Source: JAGXLC01 sp964585385 (GTDB lineage: Bacteria; Bacteroidota; Bacteroidia; Bacteroidales; UBA12077). Taken from it: a stretch of 64,000 nucleotides of DNA. The notes beneath the pieces are model-generated. The model was not told the origin of the DNA, did no database searches, and was given only the letters and a program-made list of their open reading frames with translations. Of the stretch, positions 33,350 to 42,744 are shown piece by piece. Where the stretch lies: the NCBI GenBank assembly GCA_964585385.1, contig CAZPDP010000013.1, forward strand, positions 1-64,000, given 5' to 3'. A program made the position numbers and the translations under genes. Numbering within the stretch: position 1 is the stretch's first letter; every line of letters starts with the position of its first letter.

Positions 33350-34126
33350 ATGAAAAAGATGCGAAATATATTGTTCCTTTCCTTACTGGTAATGGCAGGC
33401 ATGTCGATTCTGTTTACAGCCTGTGAGGAGGAAGACGATTATAACTACGACAATATCATTCCAAAACTGGAAGAGATCAACGGTCCCAGTGATGCTATTG
33501 CTTCTGGGGTTACTGCCTATGATTATAGCGTGGTCCACAGGGGTGGTTCATCCTATGAATGGACAGTAGCAAACAACGATGCTGCCATCGAAAAGGATCC
33601 CGATTATCCTAATATGGCAAGCATTACGTATGCTCAGTCACCGGATAGTGTAAAAGCCGAAATAACAGTAACAGAGACTACTATGGGTGGAAAAAGCGCA
33701 TCAGTTACCGAAACAATACAACTGCTGCCTTACTGCCCAATGGATCTTGGTTCATGGGAAGGGGCTTACACTGAGAATACTGATGACGGTACTGTTCCTA
33801 CCACTGACGATGTAACTATTACAACTGATCCGGGAGACGAACTCTTTGGTCTTATCATTGTGGATTTTGGTTTCCAAAGTTCATGGTGGGGTGGATTCAG
33901 CGGTGCTGAACTCCATATTAAGATGAACGGTTGTACCAATGAAGTAACTGTTCCCGAACAAACCATTGATGAAATTGAAGATTTCTTTGGTTACGGACAG
34001 ATTACCATGGTTCCATCTGGTAAAGGTTCATTCACCGACAATCCAAAACACATTGAATTTACCGCAGCTGTTACTGTATCTGCTGGTTCATTCGGTGAAG
34101 TATTCTACACTTATGACAAGCAATAA
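33350..34126 (+). CDS. PKD-like lipoprotein of the SusCD operon
   Basis: 258 aa. Lipoprotein signal with lipobox LFTAC, an acidic stretch, one PKD/Ig-like domain (about 45-125, SYEWTVANNDA) and a C-terminal beta domain with several Trp residues. Its position right after SusD suggests a SusE/SusF-like surface ligand-binding protein. No specific family was recognised. A strong terminator follows. Confidence 0.7.
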   Translation: MKKMRNILFLSLLVMAGMSILFTACEEEDDYNYDNIIPKLEEINGPSDAIASGVTAYDYSVVHRGGSSYEWTVANNDAAIEKDPDYPNMASITYAQSPDSVKAEITVTETTMGGKSASVTETIQLLPYCPMDLGSWEGAYTENTDDGTVPTTDDVTITTDPGDELFGLIIVDFGFQSSWWGGFSGAELHIKMNGCTNEVTVPEQTIDEIEDFFGYGQITMVPSGKGSFTDNPKHIEFTAAVTVSAGSFGEVFYTYDKQ

Positions 34127-34149
34127 TTAAAATTATATTGTCAAATACT

Positions 34150-34187
34150 GGGAGGCTGTATTTTTATAGCCTCCCTTTTATTTTTTT
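34150..34187 (+). terminator. Rho-independent terminator of the SusCD operon
   Basis: GGGAGGCT (34150-34157) pairs with AGCCTCCC (34168-34175), followed by a T-rich run. Confidence 0.85.
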
Positions 34188-34322
34188 AATATTAAGAACC
34201 GAGCCATGACAAAAATATTGACAAACACCGGCATGGTTATTATGGAGCTGCAAATATAGTATGTCTGCAATTATGTATCATGGCGAGGGCCATCTGACCC
34301 ATAAAAAATAAAAAATACACAG

Positions 34323-34898
34323 ATGAAAGCGATTAATATTTTGGCCTGTTTTGTTTTATTTTCTTTTTTTGTTTTTTTCATCTCATGTAAAAGTGAAAAA
34401 CACAGCCCGGTTGTTAAACCCCAAAAAAGTAAGGAGTTAAGGAAACAAGCCCTGGGTTTTACCTTTCAAAAGAAATACGACTCTGCATTAATGTATTTTG
34501 ATTCCTCTATCTATTACAATCCGGAGTATGCTGAAGCATATGCCGGTAAATCTTTAGTATTGCTTGGGAAAGAAAAGAAGAAAGAGGCCCTTACGAATAT
34601 TAATAAAGCCATTGAGATTGCTCCCGAAAATCCAGACTGGTTATTTAACAAGGCTAATATTTATTATGAAATGGAAGAGTATAAAGAGGCCATTAAATAT
34701 TTTTTCCTGGCTTTTAAAGAGTCTGACAAAAAATGGATAAAAAAACAAAGCCCCTACAAAATTGGATTAATCTATCTCCATCATAGAAAAGATACCTCCC
34801 AGGCGCTTCGCAGTTTAAATATTTCGAGGGGGCATGGATATGCTAAAGCAGACAGCCTTTATCGGAAACTGGATAAAGAATATAAAAAAGGACAATAA
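34323..34898 (+). CDS. TPR lipoprotein
   Basis: 191 aa. Lipoprotein signal with lipobox FISCK, followed by three to four TPR units (RKQALGFTFQKKYDSALMYFDSSI, AEAYAGKSLVLLGKEKKKEALTNINKAIEI, NPDWLFNKANIYYEMEEYKEAIKYF). Probably a membrane-anchored scaffold; the partner is unknown. It is separated from the SusCD operon by a terminator. Confidence 0.75.
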   Translation: MKAINILACFVLFSFFVFFISCKSEKHSPVVKPQKSKELRKQALGFTFQKKYDSALMYFDSSIYYNPEYAEAYAGKSLVLLGKEKKKEALTNINKAIEIAPENPDWLFNKANIYYEMEEYKEAIKYFFLAFKESDKKWIKKQSPYKIGLIYLHHRKDTSQALRSLNISRGHGYAKADSLYRKLDKEYKKGQ

Positions 34899-34947
34899 AT
34901 TTTTCAATCTATTGCCCTTTCCTTTGATTTAAATGAAATACCTTTTT

Positions 34948-35631
34948 TTACAGGTTCGCATTACAATATTTGATAAATTGTACCAGTTCTTCCTCATTTC
35001 TTAAGTTAATATTCTTTTCCTTAATGTAATCCATGAGTTTTTTCCTGTTCTTCGGAAAGTGCACTTTTAAAAATTTTCTTTTCCGAAACGTATCAATATA
35101 GTCGGCTGATGATCTGTTGGGTGTCTTCAGATAGTATTTTTCCGGTTTATGAACAAACCGGGCCGGTTCGGGCTGATAATACCCCATTGTCTCTTCTGCT
35201 TCCTTAAAAATAGTGTATTCGCGTTTGTAAAGTGAATATTTGCCTTTTTCGAGAACAATAAGGTAACCTTTGGTGAAATCTTTCCCGTCGCTGGTTATTT
35301 TTTCAACATATTCAAAGGTTTTCCCATCGAATTCAACTTTATCCAGGACTTTGTGGTTGGATATGGCAAACCGCTGGTCTGATTTTCCCAGGTATTCAAA
35401 ACGCTCTTCAAATTTATTGTAGTTGATTTTGAGGTTTTTGATTACCTCTCCATTGGTGAGATAAATGGTTCCTTTTTTGAAATCTTCGCCAAAATACGGA
35501 TTACCCTCAATAGCGGAATAATCATCGGTAACTTTGAGTCTTCTTCCTACTTCCCTGATGGATTGGTCCAGGCTCTGTGAAAATGCCTGTGTGGTTAGAA
35601 ATGCTAATAGCAGAAATAGTAATTTTTTCAT
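34948..35631 (-). CDS. Secreted protein of unknown function
   Basis: 227 aa with a signal peptide (MKKLLFLLLAFLTTQAFSQ). The rest is soluble, rich in charged and aromatic residues, with beta-type phrases (GTIYLTNGEVIKNLKINYNKF, KVEFDGKTFEYVEKI) followed by a basic C-terminus (KVHFPKNRKKLMDYIKEKNI). No family recognised. It is convergent with the TPR lipoprotein gene. Confidence 0.65.
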   Translation of the reverse strand: MKKLLFLLLAFLTTQAFSQSLDQSIREVGRRLKVTDDYSAIEGNPYFGEDFKKGTIYLTNGEVIKNLKINYNKFEERFEYLGKSDQRFAISNHKVLDKVEFDGKTFEYVEKITSDGKDFTKGYLIVLEKGKYSLYKREYTIFKEAEETMGYYQPEPARFVHKPEKYYLKTPNRSSADYIDTFRKRKFLKVHFPKNRKKLMDYIKEKNINLRNEEELVQFIKYCNANL

Positions 35632-35995
35632 TATTATGCTTTTTTAATGTATAGTAATTGTTGTAATCTATTTTCAAGATAAATTTAATAAAATCTAAGA
35701 ATTTCACTAAAGATATATCAAATTTAACCGGGATTGATTTAATTATATGTCCTCAATTGTTGAATATGCTGAGTTCGATAAAAAATGAAGACCCAAAATA
35801 TTAGTGTTTAGATAGCTCCAGTGTTTAAGCCGGGATTAGGGAAGAGTTCGGGTAAACGATTTTTGAAAATTGTGTAATTTAATATTTAACTAAAGTTTTG
35901 TAATGATTTTTAATACATTCCATAGTAGCCTGTGATACACATGAGAATAACACCCTGCTTTTAGAGACTGTGTAAAAATGTAAGCAATAATTGTT
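35632..35995. other. Gene-free stretch with degenerate repeat
   Basis: AT-rich. Around 35770-35840 the words TGAGTTCGAT, TAGATAGCTCC and TTAAGCCGGG resemble parts of the palindromic element near 24531, so this may be an eroded copy. No coding frame. Confidence 0.35.
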
Positions 35996-36616
35996 GACTT
36001 ACCACGCCATTCATGGCGTGGATTAGGTACAACAAGACTCCTAATTAGGCTTTAGCCGGGAAACTTCGAAAAGCCATATCTTCGCATAAATTCATTGTAT
36101 TCTTCCTGGAAGGATTTTTTCTTGTGATGTTCCTCCTGTTTTTTGATGTAACCTCTGACTACATCCAATTTTGATTCACTAACCGATACAGCAAAATACT
36201 CATCTTGCCATTCAAGCTTTTTTCCTTTCCTCAGGTTACGGTTAAACCAAAATGCTGCTTCGCCTTTTATCAATTGAATTGTTTTTGCAATAGTCTGATC
36301 TGCATTTAAACTTATCAGGCAATGAATGTGCTCCAAATGACCACCAATAAAATCAAGGTAAATATTTTTTGATTTTGCATTATCTCTAATATGAGCAAAT
36401 AGTAGTTTTCTGATGGGTTTTGTTAATATACGTTCCCTGTTTTTGGTAGTCCATACAACATGAACCCATATTTTAACGTAAGCCATAAAATTTATTTGGT
36501 AATTTTGATTCAAAGCTAATCATATTTTCTAAGGGATCCATAAAAATTCCCGGCTAAAGCCTTCCAGGAAAGGAGAAACGTATGCATCCACGCCATGAAT
36601 GGCATGGTAACTCAGT
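35996..36616 (-). mobile_element. REP-associated (IS200-like) transposase element
   Basis: The transposase gene is framed by matching hairpins: CCACGCCATTCATGGCGTGG at 36002-36021 and CCACGCCATGAATGGCATGG at 36588-36607. The inner words GGCTTTAGCC (left) and GGCTAAAGCC (right) are inverted relative to each other. Hairpin ends without simple terminal repeats fit the Y1/IS200-RAYT type. Two shorter copies with the same ends lie just to the right. Confidence 0.75.
36052..36486 (-). CDS. REP-associated tyrosine transposase (Y1/IS200 family)
   Basis: 144 aa from MAYVKIWVHVVW; a start 27 bp upstream is possible. The Y1 fold shows HVVWTTKNRERIL, the HUH motif as HIHCLI (in GGHLEHIHCLISL), QLIKGEAAFWFN, and the catalytic Tyr in GYIKKQEEHH. 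It nicks single-stranded DNA at hairpin ends. The length fits the RAYT group. The frame is intact, so it may be active, consistent with two related short elements beside it. Confidence 0.85.
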   Translation of the reverse strand: MAYVKIWVHVVWTTKNRERILTKPIRKLLFAHIRDNAKSKNIYLDFIGGHLEHIHCLISLNADQTIAKTIQLIKGEAAFWFNRNLRKGKKLEWQDEYFAVSVSESKLDVVRGYIKKQEEHHKKKSFQEEYNEFMRRYGFSKFPG

Positions 36617-36792
36617 CAGGCTTCACCATTATATTTTTCCTTCACAAAATTTTCTCTGGAATAAAGAAAATTTAGGTAGAAAGCAATCGCTAAGGTATAA
36701 GTACACGGAATAATTTTTAAAACCTTATTTCAGTGGCTTTAGGTTAAGAACATCCAGTATTAATGGATAAGAAAAACTATACCGATGACTTG

Positions 36793-36996
36793 CCACGCCA
36801 TTCATGGCGTGGATTAGAAATAAGCTTAGCTATACATTAGGCTTTAGCCTTGAAACTTCGAGAATCCCTAGTTTCGGATAGATTGGTAATTCAGTTTCAA
36901 AACTAAATGATATTTGCTAAAGGGTATATTAAAAATTCCCGGCTAAAGCCTTCCAGGAAAGGAGAAACGTATGCATCCACGCCATGAATGGCATGG
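36793..36996. mobile_element. Non-autonomous derivative A of the RAYT element
   Basis: Left hairpin at 36793-36812, right hairpin at 36977-36996, both matching the ends of the full element. The 164 bases between keep the terminal parts of the transposase region (GGCTTTAGCC, GAAACTTCGA; TTAAAAATTCCCGGCTAAAG) but have lost the gene. Confidence 0.7.
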
Positions 36997-37181
36997 TAAC
37001 TCAGTCAGGCTTCACCATTATATTTTTCCTTCACAAAATTTTCTCTGGAATAAAGAAAATTTAGGTAGAAAGCAATCGCTAAGGTATAAGTACACGGAAT
37101 AATTTTTAAAACCTTATTTCAGTGGCTTTAGGTTAAGAACATCCAGTATTAATGGATAAGAAAAACTATACCGATGACTTG

Positions 37182-37385
37182 CCACGCCATTCATGGCGTG
37201 GATTAGAAATAAGCTTAGCTATACATTAGGCTTTAGCCTTGAAACTTCGAGAATCCCTAGTTTCGGATAGATTGGTAATTCAGTTTCAAAACTAAATGAT
37301 ATTTGCTAAAGGGTATATTAAAAATTCCCGGCTAAAGCCTTCCAGGAAAGGAGAAACGTATAAATCCACGCCATGAATGGCATGG
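37182..37385. mobile_element. Non-autonomous derivative B of the RAYT element
   Basis: Second 204-bp copy, hairpins at 37182-37201 and 37366-37385, exactly 389 bp from derivative A. It arose with the tandem duplication rather than by independent insertion, since the flanking unique DNA is duplicated too. Confidence 0.7.
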
Positions 37386-37397
37386 TAACTCAGTTAG

Positions 37398-37690
37398 TTT
37401 TATTGCATTTTCATATAGGCTGCTAAAAACTAACATGTGTGAATGTCAGCTATGTGCAGGTTTCTTGTGTCGGGTTCACGTAATTTATGTTTTAAGACAG
37501 ATTTTTTTATATGAATGATAATAAAGGAGCAAAAAAGAACAAAAAGCATTAAATTTGTTATCATAAAACCCACAATTTGAAAGGGTTCTCTATTCTAATT
37601 CTTTTTGAAATATATGTGGGTTATTTATAGTTCACGTTGTCAAATTCATATTTTTCAACCAGATAAATGTTAACCTAAAAAACGCCTATT
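37398..37690. other. Leader region of the C10 peptidase gene
   Basis: About 290 bp of AT-rich DNA without a coding frame. The phrase TGTTAACCTAAAAAACGCC just before the ATG resembles the TTAACCCTAAA leader word of the SusC gene. No clear TAnnTTTG box. Confidence 0.4.
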
Positions 37691-40600
37691 ATGAAAAAAC
37701 TTTACCTTTTACTGGCAGTATTGTTTGTTTTTGTCAATTGCTTTGCACAGCCTGTAAAGAAAGACTATGCAAAGGAAGTGGCAGAAAATTTTATGCAAAA
37801 CATACTACCTGCAAAACAACATGAAATTAAGGTTTCCTCTTCCTTTACAGAGAAGTACAATTCTGAGGAAACGTTTCATGTATTTAATTTTAAAGAAGGC
37901 GGATTTGCAATTATTGCAGCAGATGAGCGTATAAACCCCCTGTTGGCTTATTCTGAGAATTCCTATTTCCCAGAAGATTACCAATCCATGTCCAATTTGA
38001 GGATTTGGCTGGAATCTGTCAATAAAGAGATTCTTCGCATTAAGGAAAAAGATTTGCCAGCTCTGAAAGAAGAATGGGCAGCGCTGGAAACGAAATCATT
38101 CAGTGCACCCAAAGCTGAAGTAGACCCTTTGATAACCACAACCTGGGGGCAGGGATCAGGATATAACAATTATGCCCCCGAAAATGTGCCCGTCGGTTGT
38201 GTGGCTACGGCTATGGCCCAGATAATGAATTACCATGAATACCCTGCAAAAGGGGTTTCCTGGCATCAGTATAATCACCCGGAGTATGGGATACAAAAAG
38301 CTTATTTTGATACTGTAACTTATGATTATAGCTCCATGCCCGATGACCAGGGGAATGATGAGGTTTCAGAGCTCATGTACCATTGTGCTGTTTCAGTGGA
38401 TATGAATTTTGCCGATGAAGGAAGCGGCGCTTCTGACAGGGATATTCCCATAGCCCTGGCTAATTATTTTAAGTATAATCAATCCATGGATTTTGTCTCT
38501 AAATCGGAATATTCTGACCAGGAATGGATGGATTTGCTGAAAGCTGAGCTGGACAATGCCCGGCCGATTCTTTACAGTGGAACGAATGATAACAGTGGTC
38601 ACGAATTTATATGCGATGGGTACAATTCCAGTGATATGTTCCACTTTAACTGGGGCTGGAATGGAAGCAGCGATGGGTATTATGAAATAGGAAGTTTAAA
38701 TCCTGGCTCCACCACTTATAACCAGAATAATGCTGCTGTCATTGGTATTGAGCCTGCGGGAGGGAAAAGCGATTTTTATTTTGTACCGCAATATACTGAT
38801 TTTCCAGAGAAATCCACTTATCCTGGGTACATAGACGGTGTTTCGGATAAGGTTGCCTGGGCCACAGGAAGGGACGGCAGCGGTGATGGAGCGGATTTTA
38901 CCGTTTTTACGCGCACTACAGATGGCGGAGGTACATGGAATGGAGCCGAAATCACCTGCGATGCTACTGCTTTCTCAATGATATCAGGTCTTAATAAAGA
39001 TACAGCCTTTATAGCCGCCTATGGTAGTGGTTCTTCAAACCAGATTTTGAAAACAACCGACGGAGGAGAAAATTGGGATGAAGTGCTTGCGGGCGCAGGC
39101 AGTTCGAGTTTCTTTAATGTGGTTCATTTCTTCGATGATAATAACGGATTTGTTCAGGGTGACCCTGAATCAGATGAGTTTGAGCTCTATATAACAAGCG
39201 ATTGCGGTGAAAACTGGACCAGGGTTGATGGTGCTAATATTCCGGATCCCAACTCTGGCAGTGAATATGGTATCGTTGGTCATTATACAGCAGTTGAAGA
39301 CACAATCTGGTTTACAACCAATGAAGGCAGAATATATAAATCGGAAGATAAAGGTGCTACCTGGGAAGTGTACGATATTTACACAGGTTCAAACGGAACC
39401 TATATTGATGTGGCGTTTGATGATGGAGGACAAAACGGACTTGCCCATGTACAGTTAACCGATGGCGGTAGTGTAGTTGGTAATGAATTATACCAAACTA
39501 CTGATGGGGGAGAAACCTGGACTGAAAATACTAGCTATACAGGATACTTCTATTACAGTGGAATTTCATCAATTCCGGGAGAACCAAATACTTTTGTAAG
39601 TGTGGGCGCTGATTATGAAACCCCGCGCATGGGTGTTTCTTATACTACTGACGGGGGAAAAACCTGGAAGGATTATGCAGCATACTATCAAAATAAACAA
39701 TTTATCTCAGTTGATTTTGTTTCATCTTCCAGGGGATATGCAGGCGCCTTCCAGGGCGACTTCAACTCGGGTATGTTTGTTTTCGGACAGCCTTATGCCC
39801 AATTGAAAGCGAACTTTTCGTGTGAAGACGATGAAGGTGTGGATACCACATTTTGTGTAAATACGCCGATTACGTTCAGTAATCAGTCCAATGGGTATAT
39901 CGAGTCATATACCTGGAATTTTGGCAATGGCGCTAATCCTGCTATAGCTGCAGGCATGGGGCCACATAATGTTACGTATGAGACAGGAGGCGAAAAGAAC
40001 GTCAAACTCACTGTAGAAGACAGCATACAGGAAAAATCCTTCTCTGATGTAATTATGATTGATTCCATTGTACCCGGTGAAATTGATACCGTACAAGGGC
40101 CAAGGGAAATTGATTTGACTGATGAAAGTTCTGTAGATGAAATTTACTCAGCCACTTCGTTTGATAATGTAAAATATCAATGGACAGTTCCCAACTCATC
40201 ATATTGGCAGGGAGAAAGCGATAGCAGCTCGATCGAGGTTACTTTTTCAGGCGGCACTTTGTCCGGTATGTTTTATGTAACCGCATATAATGGATGTGGA
40301 ATTAGTAATACATACGCATTTGAGGTTGAAACAACAAAAGAGACAGAAACAGCCATCTTTGATCGGAATGAAGATGAACTGAAGCTTTATCCCATACCTG
40401 CTTTTAATGTTTTGTATATTGAAAATGCACAAAATACAACAATATACATTTACGATGTAATGGGAAGCCTTGTGAAATCAATGGATGTAAATAAGACAGT
40501 GAAAGAGTTGAATGTTCAGGAATACAAAGAAGGCATGTATATTTTAAAAGTTGAACAGGAAGGCAAAATAATGAGCAAGCCCTTTATGATATCGAGATAA
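37691..40600 (+). CDS. Secreted C10-family (streptopain-like) cysteine peptidase with T9SS signal
   Basis: 969 aa. Signal peptide to about Ala19, propeptide-like Spi domain (20-140), C10 peptidase with catalytic Cys170 (PVGCVATAMAQIMNYH) and His304 (NSGHEFICDGY), closing with FHFNWGWNGSSDGYY. Then a BNR/photosystem-II-stability-type beta-propeller (about 365-700, repeated TTDGGETW/TTDGGKTW), PKD-like domains (about 710-880), and a C-terminal type IX sorting domain (LKLYPIPAFNVLYIE...GMYILKVEQEGKIMSKPFMI). It should be exported and attached to the cell surface or released. Protein degradation fits a histidine- and citrulline-using lifestyle. Confidence 0.92.
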   Translation: MKKLYLLLAVLFVFVNCFAQPVKKDYAKEVAENFMQNILPAKQHEIKVSSSFTEKYNSEETFHVFNFKEGGFAIIAADERINPLLAYSENSYFPEDYQSMSNLRIWLESVNKEILRIKEKDLPALKEEWAALETKSFSAPKAEVDPLITTTWGQGSGYNNYAPENVPVGCVATAMAQIMNYHEYPAKGVSWHQYNHPEYGIQKAYFDTVTYDYSSMPDDQGNDEVSELMYHCAVSVDMNFADEGSGASDRDIPIALANYFKYNQSMDFVSKSEYSDQEWMDLLKAELDNARPILYSGTNDNSGHEFICDGYNSSDMFHFNWGWNGSSDGYYEIGSLNPGSTTYNQNNAAVIGIEPAGGKSDFYFVPQYTDFPEKSTYPGYIDGVSDKVAWATGRDGSGDGADFTVFTRTTDGGGTWNGAEITCDATAFSMISGLNKDTAFIAAYGSGSSNQILKTTDGGENWDEVLAGAGSSSFFNVVHFFDDNNGFVQGDPESDEFELYITSDCGENWTRVDGANIPDPNSGSEYGIVGHYTAVEDTIWFTTNEGRIYKSEDKGATWEVYDIYTGSNGTYIDVAFDDGGQNGLAHVQLTDGGSVVGNELYQTTDGGETWTENTSYTGYFYYSGISSIPGEPNTFVSVGADYETPRMGVSYTTDGGKTWKDYAAYYQNKQFISVDFVSSSRGYAGAFQGDFNSGMFVFGQPYAQLKANFSCEDDEGVDTTFCVNTPITFSNQSNGYIESYTWNFGNGANPAIAAGMGPHNVTYETGGEKNVKLTVEDSIQEKSFSDVIMIDSIVPGEIDTVQGPREIDLTDESSVDEIYSATSFDNVKYQWTVPNSSYWQGESDSSSIEVTFSGGTLSGMFYVTAYNGCGISNTYAFEVETTKETETAIFDRNEDELKLYPIPAFNVLYIENAQNTTIYIYDVMGSLVKSMDVNKTVKELNVQEYKEGMYILKVEQEGKIMSKPFMISR

Positions 40601-41017
40601 TAAGCTTTACAATTTTTTCCTGGAATTTGTTCTGGAAGCCAAATCAAATATGTTCATGCAAAGGACGTTAAAGTAGGCCAAAGCACGGAAAGATAAGGTT
40701 CTGTTGTAAATAAATAGTGGAAATTTTTTATTGATTAATGAAATTTTACCGAAGGATAAGAAGGTCCAATAAAAAACCACAGAGTGCGCAGAGTAACCGC
40801 TGAGGGCCACAGAGTTGGCTTCTCTGTGGCCCTCAGCGGAATTCTTTGTTACCTCTGTGGTTACAAAATATTTTCCAACCATTTTCAGATAAACACAGTT
40901 TATTACCACAGCGCCAAAGAGTATGACCTACCCGTTAATCTTCCCATACCTTCAAGTAAATTTTTACAGGCCTTTGCTTGGAATATATTCAAGACTTTGT
41001 CAGGCAGTTTTTTATGA
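40601..41017. other. Gene-free stretch with large palindrome
   Basis: 417 bp between convergent genes. It carries the inverted-repeat element at 40775-40862. No coding frame is convincing. Confidence 0.5.
40775..40862. repeat. 88-bp palindromic intergenic repeat
   Basis: Outer arms AACCACAGAG (40775-40784) and CTCTGTGGTT (40853-40862); inner perfect 18-bp arms CCGCTGAGGGCCACAGAG (40797-40814) and CTCTGTGGCCCTCAGCGG (40822-40839) around a 7-nt loop. There is no T-run on either side, so it is an intergenic repeat more than a terminator. The ACCACAGAG word recurs in Bacteroidota intergenic DNA as far as I recall. Confidence 0.65.
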
Positions 41018-41461
41018 TTATAAATTCTGCATATCCAGGTTTTTTATAGCGAAATCAATAATTTCATCGTGGTCAAACGCTAGTTTGGGTAGGTTAGACA
41101 GGGGAAACCACTTAGCCTCCCTGGCATCGGAGCCTGCTTTGGCTACCGTATTCCAATCCGGTACAAAGCCATAATACACTACAGAAATAGTTCTTCCCCT
41201 GGGGTCTCTGTCTACTTTACCAAAGGTGTGTAATTGCCTGAGCTCAATGCCCTCCAGATTGGTCTCTTCCTTGAGTTCCCTGTGAGCTGCTTTTTCCAGG
41301 TTTTCATCAATTTCTACAAAACCACCCGGGAAAGCCCATTTCCCTTCAAAAGGTGGTTTGTCTCTCTGAATAAGTAACACATGAATAGCATTGTTTTGTC
41401 TGGCAAACAAGAGGCAGTCAATAGTAACGGCAGGACGGGGATATTCATAGGTATAACTCAT
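41018..41461 (-). CDS. NUDIX hydrolase
   Basis: 147 aa. The Nudix box is complete: GGFVEIDENLEKAAHRELKE with the following ETNLEG gives Gx5Ex7REUxEExGU. The fold is otherwise typical (AVTIDCLLFA, VLLIQRDKPPFEGKWAFPGG). It hydrolyses nucleoside diphosphates linked to another group; the sequence resembles the ADP-ribose/8-oxo-dGTP branch, but the substrate cannot be fixed from sequence. Confidence 0.9.
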   Translation of the reverse strand: MSYTYEYPRPAVTIDCLLFARQNNAIHVLLIQRDKPPFEGKWAFPGGFVEIDENLEKAAHRELKEETNLEGIELRQLHTFGKVDRDPRGRTISVVYYGFVPDWNTVAKAGSDAREAKWFPLSNLPKLAFDHDEIIDFAIKNLDMQNL

Positions 41462-41518
41462 AAATAATTTTTTTGGATTCGAAATTTATCTTTGAGCGAA
41501 AATCGTTCAATTTGGGTG

Positions 41519-42304
41519 TTATTCTGTCATACTCTTTATAACCCTGAGTTTATGGGTGTATCGTTTCTCTTGTTCATCATAAATGCCCTGGTGATCAATT
41601 TTATCTATTCTTACCCTTCCGGAAGCATGTATTATTTTACTTTTATCCATTATGATTCCGACGTGTGTTATTTTGCCCTCCTCATTATCAAAAAAAGCAA
41701 GATCTCCTTTATTTGATTCTGCAAGAAAACTGACTGTTTTCCCCTGCTCAACCTGTTCCGAACTATCTCGGTTAAGATATATACCTGCCATCTTGAAAAT
41801 GATTTGGGTAAAGCCGGAACAATCTATACCAAAAACACTTTTTCCACCCCATAAATAGGGCGCGCCAAAGTATTTCCCGGCATACTTTATTATAGCCTCT
41901 CTTTGATTTGTTTCATGCGAAATCTCCGATTCGATGGAAAACAAATCGTTCCCATTTTGAAAAGTTTGTTCATTTTCATCCCAGTAGGAAAGCACACTTC
42001 CTCCCGGGATATGTAGTGGAGAATTTTTACTTTTATTAAAAACCCGGGAATAAGGTTTGTTTACTATTACCTTGTTGCTTTTCAGTCCATCATGGAATTC
42101 AGTTTCTGCAAGAGAAACAAAATAGTTGTTGTTGTTTATCCATCCTGAGTAACTATCTGTTTCAGATTTAATATAACTCCAGTCTTTTTTCTTTTCCATT
42201 ATTCGGAAATAATCTCCAAAAAGAAGCTGGTCGGTCATTTCGCTTTTTTCCGAAGGCGCCATTCTTACCGGAATAATTGGATTTCTTGCGATAGCAAACT
42301 TCAT
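41519..42304 (-). CDS. NlpC/P60 cell-wall peptidase with SH3 domains
   Basis: 261 aa from MKFAIARNPIIPVR; Met1 of the longer frame is at 42325. Two bacterial SH3-like domains (residues about 1-115) are followed by an NlpC/P60 domain with Cys in DCSGFTQ, His in THVGII and the third polar residue His in IIHASG. It probably cleaves D-gamma-Glu-diaminopimelate bonds in peptidoglycan stem peptides. No signal peptide is seen, as in the YkfC-type recycling enzymes, which suggests muropeptide degradation inside the cell. Confidence 0.85.
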   Translation of the reverse strand: MKFAIARNPIIPVRMAPSEKSEMTDQLLFGDYFRIMEKKKDWSYIKSETDSYSGWINNNNYFVSLAETEFHDGLKSNKVIVNKPYSRVFNKSKNSPLHIPGGSVLSYWDENEQTFQNGNDLFSIESEISHETNQREAIIKYAGKYFGAPYLWGGKSVFGIDCSGFTQIIFKMAGIYLNRDSSEQVEQGKTVSFLAESNKGDLAFFDNEEGKITHVGIIMDKSKIIHASGRVRIDKIDHQGIYDEQEKRYTHKLRVIKSMTE

Positions 42305-42744
42305 AGGCATAATTCTTTCTACCAAAAATAATAAAATACAAGTAAAGATGGCTCGTTCTAATAGATCTTAATCCGAATTATACACTTGTATTATTTATAA
42401 ATTCTTATAATTCATGAACTGAAGTTTCGTATCAATATATAAAACGCTCATTTTCAGTCATTAATAGTTATGAGAATGGCATTCAGTTTTTAGCTGGTTG
42501 TTTACAGTAAATCCCCAGCCACTTCGTGGGCCCACTTCATTGGGCTTACCGGAAACAGGAAGCCGGCTCAATGCCGGCTAGTAAAAGATTTGATGAATGA
42601 TTGTTTGCAGTTTATCAATAAATAGTTTATTGTATGAACATTTTTTGATGTGAGTAGTCATAAATCCTGACCGATGTTTTGATTTAAATGATTTTCAATT
42701 ATTAAAAATTATACATTTGCAGAATACAAAAATTAAATAGACAA
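42305..42744. other. Gene-free stretch with small hairpins
   Basis: About 440 bp. Around 42518-42580 are several G/C-rich hairpins, e.g. AGCCGGC (42561-42567) with GCCGGCT (42573-42579), in otherwise AT-rich DNA, a small intergenic repeat. The pgpH-like promoter lies at the right end. Confidence 0.45.
42712..42719 (+). promoter_or_regulatory. Candidate -7 box for the HD hydrolase gene
   Basis: TACATTTG fits TAnnTTTG and lies 25 bases before the ATG at 42745. No clear -33. Confidence 0.4.

Larger units (their letters stand above)
36542..37397. repeat. 389-bp tandem repeat, two full units and a partial third
   Basis: Unit 1 is 36542-36930, unit 2 is 36931-37319, and a partial third copy is 37320 to about 37397. 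The units look identical wherever I compared them; the third differs slightly (ATAAATCC for ATGCATCC). Each unit begins with the right end of the transposase element, continues with unique DNA, then a left end. No coding frame of note. Confidence 0.85.

Noticed and set aside
36542..37397. Possible CRISPR-like repeats
   Set aside because: The period is 389 bp with transposase-element ends; there are no short regularly spaced direct repeats or cas genes.
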